Made by a program: the position numbers and the translations under genes
In this document: piece by piece, positions 11,076-21,671 of the stretch
Layout of the letters: each line of letters begins with the position of its first letter
Position numbering within the stretch: the first letter of the stretch is position 1
The notes under the pieces: model-generated
Database searches by the model: none
What the model was told of the DNA's origin: nothing
Seen by the model: the letters and a program-made list of their open reading frames with translations, nothing else
From: Zonotrichia leucophrys gambelii
Lineage: Eukaryota > Chordata > Aves > Passeriformes > Passerellidae
DNA: 64,000 bases
Direction: 5' to 3'
Assembly: GCF_028769735.1 (NCBI RefSeq)
Contig: NC_088200.1
Span: forward strand, 69,411,268-69,475,267

Positions 11076-12370
11076 TTCTGATTAGACCCCCTTTGTGTTT
11101 AAAAATATTCACCCACATCCTATTGTAACTGGCCCTGAAATGAGACAGAGTTTCTCTGCAAAACAGTAAAAAAATATGTCCCCCACTTTCTTCAAAGCCA
11201 CTCTGAAGTCTTGGAAAGTGGCAATAAAGTCTCCCTCGGGCCTGTTCTTCACAAAACTGAATAACTCCACCTCTCTCCGCATTTCCTCAGAGGAGAGATG
11301 CTCTGTCCTCTGACTGTTTCTGTCACCGTCTTTTGTCATTTGGTGGGGTGTTCAATTTTATCTAATGGCAAAAGAATTGAAGCAGAGCAATGCAGGGTAC
11401 AGAGACATGAAATGGTGGTACAGGAACCCAAGGAAGCCAGTCCCAGCCTAGGGCTCAGAGATTTGGCTGTGGGCAGGAGTGGCTGTGGGGGCCTCACTGT
11501 GAGCCTCTGAGGGGCCCTGGTTTGTGCCCCCCAGCCCACCCTTAGAGGTTTCTGCCACGCAAACAGGGACAGCTGGGAGGGACTTGTCCCAGTCCCATCT
11601 GCTGCCTGGCACGCTCAAGTAGATGGGAACTGTGCCAGGGTTACTGCCAGGTTGTGTGGCAGAGAGGGAACTGCAGGACCCGGTGCCACTGGGCTGGCCC
11701 TGCTGGGAAGGAAGGTGCCATCCAGCACACGAGGGGAGGGGCAGGGCATGGAAAGGCAGACACTGCTCTGTCTCCCTGTGGGAATCAGCACAGTGCCTGT
11801 CTTGCAAAGGCAGGGACCTATGTGAGCCATTGGAGTTTCCTGAAAGGAAGATACCCCAGGGATAGAAAGCACCATTTCTAGAGCACTGGCACGGCAAAAA
11901 CCCCAGCAAGATGAAGACATTGGAATAAACATATGAGTGGGACTCTGGGCCAGGTTTGCCTGCAATGGCAAGGTCCTGTACATTGGGAACAACTGGGGAG
12001 CAGATGGTCCAATCGCTCCTCTTTCTGGGTCTTCCTAAGAACCAGAGGAATCCTGATTGAATCTGTGAAGTACTGAGCTTGAAAAGTCATGATTCATTGG
12101 TTTTTGTTGGTTTTTTTAGTGAGCAGCATCCATTTGAATCAGCCAAGCCAGCATCCATCCTGGCGCCACTCACCATTTCAGAGAAGAGGAGGAAAGTCAA
12201 GTAAACACTGTGCTAATCACATCAGGATTATTTACTCCATAATCATCTTAGAGTAGAACTGAAGAATACTTTTGTAGAGTTGGATAGTAGAGTAGGATTG
12301 TAGATTAGGATTGAAAAGAATGTTTCTAAAACTTAGATTTATCTGGAAGATTCCTGGTTTTTTTTTACCC
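11076..12370. other. Intergenic, no gene recognised
   Basis: Overlapping open frames lie on both strands at 11450-11990 in a GC-rich stretch. None resembles a known family, and none has convincing splice sites. Confidence 0.35.
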
Positions 12371-13300
12371 TGTATCAGGATCCGTCCTAGTGAACAGATG
12401 ACCTGATGGTTCATAGGAGTGATCTCAGAGTGTAAAAACCAACACGGTACAAGGGGGTTTGCAGTGATAATCAAACAAGTGCAGTTTTATTGAAATAACC
12501 ACAGCAAAAATGCGATAGAGGGATTAAGGGAGAGAAAAAAGATAGAGAAAGAGAGAGGAGAGAGAGAGAGAGAAAGGGAGAGAGGGGGGAGAATATAGCT
12601 ACCAATGCAGAGACTAAGTCCTTTGGTCCAGTCCAGTCAAGGGTCCGCCTGTTACGCTGGGGAGATCTCAAAGGCACGGCTGAATTGCACGCCAATTATA
12701 CTCTTTTTATTGGGGGAAGGGAGAATAAATTTCGCAACTGAAACAAAGGATAGAAAGGGGGGTACACAGAGTCCAAGCTAGGCAGCAGGCAAGAACCATT
12801 GTTTGCTTGGTGCAATGGTCACAACCTGCAGGCAAACACCTTGGCTTGGTCAGCTTGCCTCCCCCACACACCTGCCTGGGCTGGGGGTTTCAGTCCCGGT
12901 CCTTGGAAGGAGCAGAGGGGCCTTTTAGGAGTTCCACATCTCAGTCCTTGATGGAGAGGTTCCTTACATCTCAGTCTGTCTGTCACGGTGGTTGTAAAAC
13001 AAGTGAGGGTCTTCTGTGGGAGACCACCTGAAACTCAGGAGAAGTCCAGCCAGGCCAAGAGGTGGGACAGCTCCCAAGGCTGTTGTTGCAAATGGGGCAC
13101 GGTGCCCCCCTCTTAGCATACAGCAAACACACCTGTAAAAACAATAACTTAACACTGAGCTTTCAGCTCTCAGGGCCTCTGGTGTGTGACTTTTTTCCTT
13201 CAGAGCCAGAGATTCTAGACAGGGGGGGGATCTTCTCTTCAGTGGTCCCCCCAATGACGATCGTGAGGCAGATGAGGGAAAATTCAGACAGACTCTCACA
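12371..13300 (-). mobile_element. LTR, best-preserved copy of its family
   Basis: This runs on the minus strand from TGTGAGAGTCTG at 13300 to GGACGGATCCTGATACA at 12371. It carries AATAAA (complement of 12486-12491) followed by an R-U5 that matches the copy ending at 851, and a (CT)n tract at 12540-12590. It matches 4601-5577 along its length. The flanks (TACCC at 12366-12370, GGAAG from 13301) do not form a target duplication, and no primer-binding site follows, so its status as solo LTR or recombinant is unresolved. Confidence 0.7.
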
Positions 13301-13429
13301 GGAAGACAATACCAAATTACAATCCTTTCTAGAGAAAGTTATGTGATAGGAAATGATAATTTAAGTCCCTTTTAACCCTCTTTGCAAAAGGTTCTCTCAT
13401 CTCTGCAGAAATTCTGGGTGTGAGCATCC

Positions 13430-13700
13430 CTGAGGACTTTGGATGCTCAGGTACATCCTAATCAACCTGGGGACTGTGTGTATGCCAGAAAGCACAACAA
13501 GGCACTTAAAGAAAAGTGGAAAGGACCCATTTCAAGTATTCCTAAACACTCTTCTAGCAGTAAAAGGAGATGGGACCAGTGCATTCACACATCTTCCCCC
13601 AAGGGAAGCCTGCCCCAACACACAAGGAACTGGTGGGGAAAATAGAGTCAGCTGGGAATATGAAGATTAGACTTGTAAAAGCATGGAAATATAACTTCTT
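13430..13700 (+). pseudogene. Class I retroviral integrase C-terminus
   Basis: Two overlapping plus-strand frames (13439-13645 and 13443-13670) together follow the gammaretrovirus-type integrase end: a QPGD box, a basic linker, KEKWKGP and a short beta-strand segment. The frame must shift once to follow it, so it is dead. It abuts the LTR at 12371-13300 in the opposite orientation and so is not obviously part of the same element. Confidence 0.6.
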
Positions 13701-15133
13701 TATGCAGTGTGGAATTAGTTAGAAGAAATTCCATAAAAGGCAAGATAGGTCATGAAGGGGTAACTATGAAAAATCCCCACTCTGAGCCCACGCTTTGGTC
13801 AGCAGCATTCTTGCACACTCTGTCAACCAGCAGCAGCCACCAGGCCAAGGGGAGGCTCCCCAGCACAATTCACCCCATGCCCCCCACAACAGCCTTCCTG
13901 GGGCTGCTGCACTGCAGAGCTGTAGGAGCACCCCCGGACCCTGGCAAAAAAACACCCAAGTCTCAGGGTTTAAGTGGGTCACATTTTAATGAACTTCACT
14001 TGAAGGAGAACAGAAGGGCAACGATGGCTCAATCAAGAAACACCTCAAGAACTCTCAGGTTTGGGGGGCTCAAAATCATTAAATCGAGACAATTGAGAAT
14101 TTCTAGAATGCTCTCCAAGGAAAAAAGAGCCCCCTGTGAGTGTTCCCAAATGTTATCCTGCTTCAGTCAACTTCATATTCTTCCCCAAAAGAGGTTATGG
14201 CGTTGCTGGTAAGTGGTCTACCATTTCAGTAAATAAATAAATGAAAGAAAACTTAGGAAAAGGACTTTATTCCAAGTCCCCGTAGGTCTGTGCAGGAATC
14301 AGCATCTGTCTATCTAGAAAGGCTGGTTCAGACAGAGTAGTTTAAAATATTCAATGAAATGGACAGCATTTCTATAGGGCCACTTGAACCCAATTTCTCT
14401 TTAAAACTGATTGAAGTAACTTGCCTCCAACACTTATCCACGTGTTTACTAAACTCTTGTAAAAGATCTGGATATTCCTTAGCTCACTGACAAGGGGAGG
14501 CCATGATTCAAAATCTGCTCTGAGAGCTGTTTCAGATGACAGCTGAGAGCAGCCCACGCTCACTCCTCTGTAACCCTCCAAACCAAAGTGATTTGCGGAC
14601 ACGGTTGTCCAAACTTCAATGCCTTTCACCACTTGGGCAAAGAGTTTGCATTAACAAGAAAGGTCAAAAAACACTCCTATACTTATAAAGAATTTCCATC
14701 GGCCAATATCTATTCTTAAAATGAGCACAACTTCATAGTACAGGTAGTGGGCTTCCACTCTTGACTGATAAATTTATTTCGGTGGACAAACTTAAGACTT
14801 GAAGAACAGAACTGACCAGAAGAAATCCACTCCAAATATGATAGAAGCAACAATGAGAGAAAGAGTTACAAATAGTGTGATTTCTTTATTGTTAATGTTC
14901 TATCATTAAAAAAGGTCATCTTTCAACTTCTTAAACTAAACTTCTTTGAGCTAATCCTACACTTTAAAAAAATAATCTACGGCTCAGTGTTAACATAACC
15001 TACTGTTCAATACTAACTTAAAAAATCCTAAAAAACTAATCCTCTAGTTGAAATAAAAAATCCAGGGTCTGCAAATTCAACGAGGCCAAAGCTGATGTCT
15101 TGATGCCAGTACTCCATTTGCAGCTGGTCATAT
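13701..15133. other. Spacer downstream of the ELL2-like locus
   Basis: The open frame 13709-14212 continues from the integrase scrap into unrecognised sequence. On the minus strand this interval is the 3' flank of the ELL2-like exons. No other gene is visible. Confidence 0.35.
14885..14890 (-). terminator. Candidate poly(A) signal of ELL2-like locus
   Basis: AATAAA on the minus strand, in the context AACAATAAAGAAA, lies about 245 bases past the end of the last ELL2-like reading frame. A match of this length is common by chance, so the assignment rests on position. Confidence 0.3.
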
Positions 15134-15214
15134 TCAGAAATGTGACTGAATATGGGCCAGCTTGTTGTGGAGGTACAGGCACCTGCTCTTCATTTCAGAG
15201 TAGCTGGGGCTACC
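15134..15214 (-). pseudogene. ELL2-like: ELL2-like terminal exon with frameshift
   Basis: Acceptor CCTTCACAG at 15215. The frame reads SYSEMKSRCLYLHNKLAHIQ and stops at TGA 15136-15134. The expected continuation (EYDQLQMEYWH) is present one frame over, from 15138 to about 15070. A single net frameshift therefore truncates the domain. Confidence 0.85.
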
Positions 15215-15352
15215 CTGTGAAGGAGAAAGCAAAAGAAAATTAGGGCAGGCAAACACTTCTGCAGAGTCTACACTCTGATGTCCTTTGCTTTAGAAAAGCC
15301 TTGAGGAAAACTCAGCAGTTACCAAGCCCTGCAGCTCTGGTGTCACACGTAC

Positions 15353-15397
15353 CTGTTGTAACTACTGATAATCTGCTAGGATTTGATTATGCAGTGC
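15353..15397 (-). pseudogene. ELL2-like: ELL2-like small exon with in-frame TAG
   Basis: 45 bp, phase 0; acceptor TTCTTTTGTAG and donor CAG/GTACGT. It reads ALHNQILADYQ, then a TAG stop at 15364-15362, then LQQ. In intact ELL2 this position is a sense codon in a run like QEYQKIKQ. Confidence 0.8.
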
Positions 15398-15838
15398 CTA
15401 CAAAAGAAAAAACGTGAGGAATGGTTCAGCACCACCATAAAATGCAAATTTTGGTAAAACACTAAAAGTTCATTCAGTCTGACTCTAGACATTTTCTTCT
15501 CTGTCAGCCACCCCTCTACTGGGACATTTGCAAGAACAAATCTCCCTCTCCCAGCATCACCCAAGATCTGCAATTAAGCCTCTCAATAGGCAACAGAAGG
15601 AGCCCATGCTCTAAAACTCTGCTTGGGACATCTCTCCCCTTACTGTTTCTTCATAGACAGCTCAAAAACGGCATTTTGGGGCAGGGTCTGGCAAAAATCA
15701 GACCCAGCCCAAGCAGTGTATGAGCATATATGCCAATTCTACAGGTTCACTTTGTTTCACTGAGCAGTTCCAGGGAATCCAAAACACTGCTGTGCTGCGA
15801 TGATGATGCACAGCCTTCATAGTTTTATCCTTCTTTAC

Positions 15839-16010
15839 CTGATAGGCTTCAGAGCCTGGAGTCAGAGACTTCCATTGCTCCTGAAACTGTCTGAACTTCT
15901 TTGTGGTCTTGTCAATCAGGGAATGTAAACTGCAGTATTCGTCATACTCTGCATTGAAGGCATCCTTGTAGCGCTGACGTTGCTCCAAGGAGACAATGGC
16001 TACGTATTTT
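15839..16010 (-). pseudogene. ELL2-like: ELL2-like exon: occludin/ELL domain
   Basis: 172 bp; acceptor TTCCCTTAG and donor CAG/GTAAAG. It encodes 57 residues opening KYVAIVSLEQRQRYKDAFNA and closing LTPGSEAYQ, a clear occludin/ELL domain, with the frame intact. Confidence 0.9.
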
Positions 16011-17524
16011 CTAAGGGAAAAAATGAGGCCATTTTTCTATGAGTGAACTCTAAGAGAACATTCCAGTATGTTTCTAGTCTATAAAACACGTGTGTAATTT
16101 TACGCCAAGCACAGGGTAATGCCAAACACAGACACCCAAGCTTTGAGTCAGTTGCTCTGGGACCGACAGTTTCTACATTCAAGCTCATGTGCATGAAGAG
16201 AATGTAATCATGTAACTCTAAGATTCTGCCACATTTCTATGAAACTTACTTACTAATAGTTTACATCGTAGAGGTTTTCTTCATTAGCAAGTGGAGCACA
16301 CTTAGAAAACATATGCCCTCATTTCAAATGTCAAAGGACAAACAAACACAGCAACTTCATGGAGAGGAGATACATTACTAAATTATAAACTCTTCTCTGT
16401 AGGAAAAGCTTAAATTAGTTACATTTACCTGTGACAATACATCTGTAAAACATATTTGTCAGGGACAGCATTTATGGAGTTGAGTGCACAAAGTTCTGAC
16501 TTCTGACTTGAGTGCACAGAGTTCTGGACTTCTGAGCTACATTCTTGTCTGTCTAATGGCAGAGTTAATGATAATATCTGATTCTTCAAGTGGACAGCAG
16601 TTACATCACTGACCGTGGAACTGAGGCATTTGTAATATAGCCAAAAAAACAGTCTCTATATCAGCCTGAAACTACAACTACTACCCAAACAACATCTGCT
16701 CCTAAAGAGGGAAAAAATCATTAATGCCTAAAGCCACTGATGGGAGTCAAACCTTCTTCATTCCCTTCTCCCTCAAATCAACAGGCATGACATTTATCAA
16801 GCTCATGATAAAAATCCAGGTGGCAATGAGAACAATAGATGCCATTTCCCAACACTCTCACAGCAATGCTTCTGCTCCTTTGGGCCTGAAGACCTGGTTC
16901 TTTTTGGATGACATTAACACCTTTCACATGCGAATAAACAATTCAAACCATCCTAAGAATAATATTTACAAGCAGTAAATCCTCAACAAGTTGAAGTTCA
17001 GTCCCAGGACAGACAACAATTTGTGCCAAGGATGCATCCCCAGCCAGATACACCTGACCAGTGTGTAGGATAAGTTTGAAAAGAAAACTACAGATGCTTT
17101 GCAACATTTTGGGAGGCACCGGAGCAATGTGACCCAGGGCCCTGCCACGCCTGCTCCAAAGGCCGCAGCTGCCCCAGAGCCCCAGAGCTGCAGGAGGCCT
17201 GACTGCCCTTGCAACATCCCTGCCCTCACACAAGCTGGCAACAAGTTCCAGACTTTTATACCACACACACACACACACACTTCTCCCTCCCCTCCTGCAC
17301 TGCAAATTTGATGAGGGGATGCAGCAGCACTGCTGCAGCTGAGCCTGTGCAACTGCACTGCAGGAAGGGAGGGCCCAACCGGGCCTAACCCACCTCGGTG
17401 TTCATCTCTGCTCTGAGCCTTCCAGGCCCAACTAAACCTGCTCTAACTCATCCTTTCAGCACAGGAAAGAGCTGGACACTGCACACCACTGATAGGGGCC
17501 AGGCTGAATTGTTCTTTTACTCAC
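16011..17524. other. ELL2-like intron
   Basis: No other gene. A (CA)n microsatellite lies at 17263-17281 and GC-richer sequence at 17100-17220. Confidence 0.5.
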
Positions 17525-17591
17525 CTCAGGTAGTCTGGTTGGTTGCTTGTTGCAGAGCATGTGGAAGCAATGGAAGTCTCTTTGCTTGGTC
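17525..17591 (-). pseudogene. ELL2-like: ELL2-like exon: short pre-occludin exon
   Basis: 67 bp; acceptor TTTCCTGCAG and donor GAG/GTGAGT. It reads PSKETSIASTCSATSNQPDY and ends LR when joined to the next exon. Start and end phases (2 and 2) fit both neighbours exactly. Confidence 0.8.
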
Positions 17592-19959
17592 CTGCAGGAA
17601 AGCACAATTTTGGCACTCTTCATCACGAGATCATTAAAAGGCCAAAAGATCCCACTTGGACAGTCTTGAAAAAGTCTTTCAGAGTCTTCCTCTCACAGCT
17701 AATTACTCACAAGAACAAACAACTTATAAAAATAGAACAGACACGACTTCCACAGTATACAGTCCTTAGAAGTAGACAGAGGGAATGGCCACTGTATTCT
17801 CAGGTTGTGCATTCCCACAGCGTTAGTACCAGTTCAGCTTTTCTTCGTTGAAGGCATGAGGTGGAATCTGCACAGCCATTCAAGTCATGCAGCAACAGAT
17901 ACAGCTTCCAAAGACAACAGCTTGAGAAAAATCATCATCAAGGTTCCAAAAAGAAATATAGAAGAAATCAGAAGTTCTTCTCATGCCATGTTTTTATCCC
18001 CACTTCCCTGCCAAATCCAGAGGCCCAAAGTTCCAATGAGTGCCTGCACTCTTGTCAGCAGGAAAGCCAATTCCATTCTATAGGGCTTACTGGCACTAAG
18101 GCTCCAATACCCTGCAGACAAAACCCAGTGCTCCTCATTAATGTGGCAGGATGGGGTTGCAAACAGCTCTGCACTTGGGAATTGCTCTTTGCCTCTTGGC
18201 AAAGGGATTCGGAAATGCCTTTTTCAAAGGCATTTGGGAAGCATAACTTCAAAGCCCTCTTTTCAAAGAAAGGTTGAAGAATTATGGTGATATTAAAAAG
18301 AGTTGACATAAGGAAAAGTCAGCTGAAACAGGAAGGAACAATCAAGATCATGGTAATCTCTCTCTGCTTTCCATTTAAGGTTTTGTTCCAAGCAGAAAGC
18401 CACAAGTTCCTTTACATTCCTTATGAGCTTTCATTTGCCATTGTTTACACAAAGTAATCTTGTTAAAACTCAGCCATTCTTGACAATATTTTAGCTACAT
18501 CAGCTTCAATTCTTGAGGAAAGAGCTGTTGTGTGATGTTCCACTTGCTTTTCTTGATTTTCCTTGTATAGCAGAAGTATATAAAGAAGTGTAATAGTGGT
18601 CATAAAACAGGACAGAAATACCAATAGTCATAGTATGTTCAATACAACTTGGAAGAACAGTTTTGCTGTGAGCATTTCATTTCCAAAAGTGCATTTGCTC
18701 TCATGCCTCAGTCCACATGAAAACTTCAGCCTAAGCCCCAACTTGAAACACGAAACAGATTTTTCCTTCACCAGCTGGGCAGAATTTGGGAACTTGGCTC
18801 CCGAACAATGCTGTTCACATGAGTTTAGAGATTTAAGCAGAAATCCTTCCAAAGGCATCCCAAGGATTGCAGGTACCGGGTCTAGGACCAGAAGAAATGT
18901 GGAAAGACCATCTCAAAGCACCTGTCTCTACAAGCACACCACCACTTGCAAGAGGCATCTGCACACTCCAAACCTACCACCAGGTTGAAGCCAACTTGTC
19001 ATTTGCAAGCTCAACCTCCAAAAGAGGCAATCCACAGATTTAACAAAGCAACTGAACTCTGCCCTGCTGGTTGTGTCCCTGTCATCAGAAATCAAGTGTT
19101 CTTTATGCATTTCTGTTTTGCTTTTCCATGTTGTTTCCAATCTGTACCACTTCCACAACTTTTGAAGAAGGAAATTCTGCAGCTGGGATGCAGAGGAAAC
19201 TTCCAGCCCAGTTCAAAGTAGAACTCCAGGAAACCACAGCCCAGGTTTTGTAGCTTTTGCAGTTTCCATGAAAAGGCTGAGTTCAATGAACAACCAGGGA
19301 TTCATTGAGATTTGATCAACAGGTTTCAGCAAAGGAGTCTGCAATAAATATGTGACAGGTTTCTGCCTTCAGCAAGCAGTCTTGAAAACCTGCTGATGGA
19401 AAAAGTGCTGTCTCAGTCAACACTTGTCATGTTACTAGAAATCAGAGGATAACAAAAACATCCATCATTCCATTTGGTTTCTAGTGTCTGCCTCTTCCTT
19501 TTACCAGATTCTCCCAATAGCATTCTATTTCATATTTCTTTGTTCTTCATTGGTTTTGTAGAGGGAGAATTTCTGAAAATCAAAGTACTTTTAGAGAAGG
19601 TTCCAGCAGCACAGGTTCTTGCCTTTGCATTTGCTGTCATTTAAACCAAGAGTTACAATGTAATATAAGGGCAGAAAAGAACAAGTTTCTGATTTATCAT
19701 AACTATACAGCACAGAGAATGGTAGAGCAGTCATATAGAGCAGTGCCTTCATGTATCCAGTGCCCACATTCAATGAACCCTTTTCAAAAGCTGCAAGAGC
19801 ACAATTAACTATTTCAGAATGCAGTCAAAGAAGGATTTTCCCATACGATAAGCCATCACAACAGGAATTTGAGAGAAGCACAGATGGCAAGAAGAAAAGC
19901 ACTAAGACTTGACCTAGCAGAGCTGAAGGTTTGGAATTAGGACACCAGACAAAAACCTC
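17592..19959. other. ELL2-like intron, 3' portion
   Basis: Nothing recognised apart from ordinary AT-rich sequence. Open frames at 17861-18277 and 18596-18988 show no domain. Confidence 0.4.
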
Positions 19960-20340
19960 CACAGTAGAGACCGTGAGTAAGAAAAATCACTGCTTGCATG
20001 GCTTCTAGCCCAAGATGTGGGGAGAGCTGTGACCACCCTGTGGATACCCCAATCTTGGACAGTATAAAGGTGGCACCTCCAGAGAGACCTGGGGATCCCC
20101 ACTACAGACAAGACCATGGGTGGAGAAGGAGAGGCTGGACAACAGAGAGTCCATAGTGTGATGGTATCTCCCTACTTAATGTCTCTCTTTTCCTCTCACC
20201 CTGCCTCTCTTCTCTCATTTCTTTCTATCTCCCTAGTTTGCATTTCCTCTTCAATAACATTTTTACTATTGACTGTGGAAAAGAGTCATGCTTGCACCTT
20301 AATTTGGGCACAAGCCTCTCTCAATATCCAAATCTTTACA
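19960..20340 (+). mobile_element. Probable LTR inside ELL2-like intron
   Basis: The plus strand shows a promoter-like TATAAAGG at about 20062, then a long CT-rich tract (20160-20235), then TTCAATAAC, a one-base variant of a poly(A) signal, and an end near TTTACA at 20340. This order (TATA, pyrimidine tract, poly(A)) fits avian LTRs. The 5' limit and target duplication were not resolved. Confidence 0.35.
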
Positions 20341-20385
20341 CCACAGTTATCCACACAGGAGTCAGGAAAACCAGCACATCAATAC

Positions 20386-20707
20386 CTTCCTCGAAATCCA
20401 AGCGGTGCCACTGCTTCAGCCTCCCCAGTTCATTTTTCTCCCCGTTTGAACTGGGGATCTCCTTCTGCTCCCTGGCAGGTGCTGGGACCCTGGAACTCGG
20501 AAATGTCTTTATGGGTTGCACCACTTGAGTGCAGGGGGAAATGGAGCCAGCACTTGGAGACATGTCCAAAGGGGAAAGAGATGTGGAGGGAAGAAGGAAG
20601 GAAGGAAAGAGGCCACCAGCTGCTGGCTGGACATGACTGGGCTGGTGGCCAATTCTCCTCTTCTTGCTCGTCACAGGGCTGGTAATGTCAGAAGCCAGAG
20701 GCCGTTT
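20386..20707 (-). pseudogene. ELL2-like: ELL2-like exon: Ser/Pro-rich middle region
   Basis: 322 bp, open throughout; acceptor TTGTTGCAG and donor GAAG/GTATTG. It begins KRPLASDITSPVTSKKRRIG, the ELL2-type basic motif, then becomes Ser/Pro-rich. It is shorter than the usual ELL2 middle region; the Lys-rich stretch of other ELL2 proteins is missing or lies in an exon I did not find. It leaves one base, which fits the next exon found. Confidence 0.8.
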
Positions 20708-21085
20708 CTGCAACAATAACAAAATAATTCTTTCATTAACCTATGATCAGGATCATCTTTTGCTCCCATTCTTAAAAAGTAGCATTTCTGATTGGGTAGA
20801 GTTTGAACATTCCTCTTTCTACACAAAGAAGAGCATTCAAACCCAGAAGTACTGCAGGTAAATACCAGCTCTGTCTCATTCCCACTTTCCCATCTTAGCA
20901 CTTAGCAAGTCCTACTTCAAGTCTGTAGCTAAAATGCTTTGGGAGAAAGACATTCCCTTCGGGAGCTCCATCAAAGGCTTCCCCAAAAGGGAAGGTCCTG
21001 AACATTCCCATCACAGCTTTTACACCGGCATCAAGTCAGCTAAAATTTACCATACAGTCTAGAATGTTCAAAATGCACAATATAC

Positions 21086-21161
21086 CTGAGCATCTCTCTC
21101 AGAAGGCCCTGGAGATGTCGCTTGCCTGGTGTTGGTGGTGTTCTGAGATGGAGCTGATTTT
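21086..21161 (-). pseudogene. ELL2-like: ELL2-like exon: linker
   Basis: 76 bp; acceptor CATACAG and donor CAG/GTATAT. It reads (G)KSAPSQNTTNTRQATSPGP and continues to ERDAQ, matching the ELL2 linker that follows the N-terminal domain. It ends in phase 0. Confidence 0.8.
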
Positions 21162-21239
21162 CTGTATGGATGGGCCAATATTTCATGTTAAAAAGCCTAA
21201 ATATCAACTGACATATTCATTTACTTACAAGAAAAGCAG

Positions 21240-21485
21240 AGTCCTTCAGTGTCAGGGCTCAAGGAAACAGCATGAAGCTGAGTTGGGGGAGCTTTAGGCA
21301 GGATATCAGGAAAACATTCATGGCCCAGAGGGTGCTGGAGCACTGCAACAGGCTCCCCAGGCCAGTGTTCACGGCAGGAGGCTTCAAGAAGTGTTTGGAC
21401 AACACTCTTGGGCACATGGTGTGATTCTTGTGGTGTCCTGTGCAGGGCCAGGATCCTGGCAGGTCCCTGATACCTCACCATATTC
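21240..21485 (+). repeat. CR1 LINE 3' fragment
   Basis: CTTTAGGCAGGATATCAGGA, then AACAGGCTCCCCAGG and a GTGTTTGGACA..GGCACATGGT block, follows the CR1 3' region in sense orientation. It lies in the ELL2-like intron between 21161 and 21547. The terminal octamer repeat is not preserved. Confidence 0.65.
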
Positions 21486-21546
21486 TAACAATCTAAGCTT
21501 CATTAACCAGGGATTTTTTTCCCTTTCTCTGAAAGACTGAACTTAC

Positions 21547-21671
21547 CCAGAAAGTATTAACTTCAAATTCTGTCTGTCTATTTCAGTGTAGCCAGGCCAA
21601 TCAGTCTGAAGGGTTTGAAAGAGATGTTCCTTCAGACTGAAGGAATTATCCTTTGCATTCCACTTGGCTAC
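21547..21671 (-). pseudogene. ELL2-like: ELL2-like exon: end of ELL N-terminal domain
   Basis: 125 bp; acceptor CTGTAG before 21671 and donor GG/GTAAGT after 21547. It encodes VAKWNAKDNSFSLKEHLFQ and continues through DWPGYTEID, the most conserved part of the ELL N-terminal domain. It leaves two bases (GG) that are completed by A in the next exon. Confidence 0.85.

Larger units (their letters stand above)
15134..21671 (-). pseudogene. ELL2-like: ELL2-like elongation factor gene, decayed at 3' end
   Basis: Seven minus-strand exons with canonical AG/GT borders encode the second half of an ELL-family protein in the correct order. They cover the end of the N-terminal ELL domain (DWPGYTEIDRQNL), a linker exon (SAPSQNTTNTRQ), a Ser/Pro-rich region with KKRRIGHQ, a short exon ending QPDYLR and the C-terminal occludin/ELL domain (KYVAIVSLEQRQRYKDAFNA, then EYDEY). 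Phases match across every intron. ELL proteins are subunits of the super elongation complex and stimulate RNA polymerase II. Two defects break this copy: a TAG in the 45-bp exon, and a one-base net frameshift in the last exon after LYLHNKLAHIQ. Exons for most of the N-terminal ELL domain were not found upstream. ELL2 fits better than ELL or ELL3 by the linker and KKRRI exons. It could be a W gametolog or a diverged paralogue. Confidence 0.85.

Noticed and set aside
4601..13300. LTRs at 4601-5577 and 12371-13300 as the two ends of one provirus
   Set aside because: They are too diverged from each other, and the first has its own near-perfect target duplication. The class II env between them belongs to another LTR family.
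17263..17281. (CA)n tract as a regulatory feature
   Set aside because: An ordinary short microsatellite in an intron.
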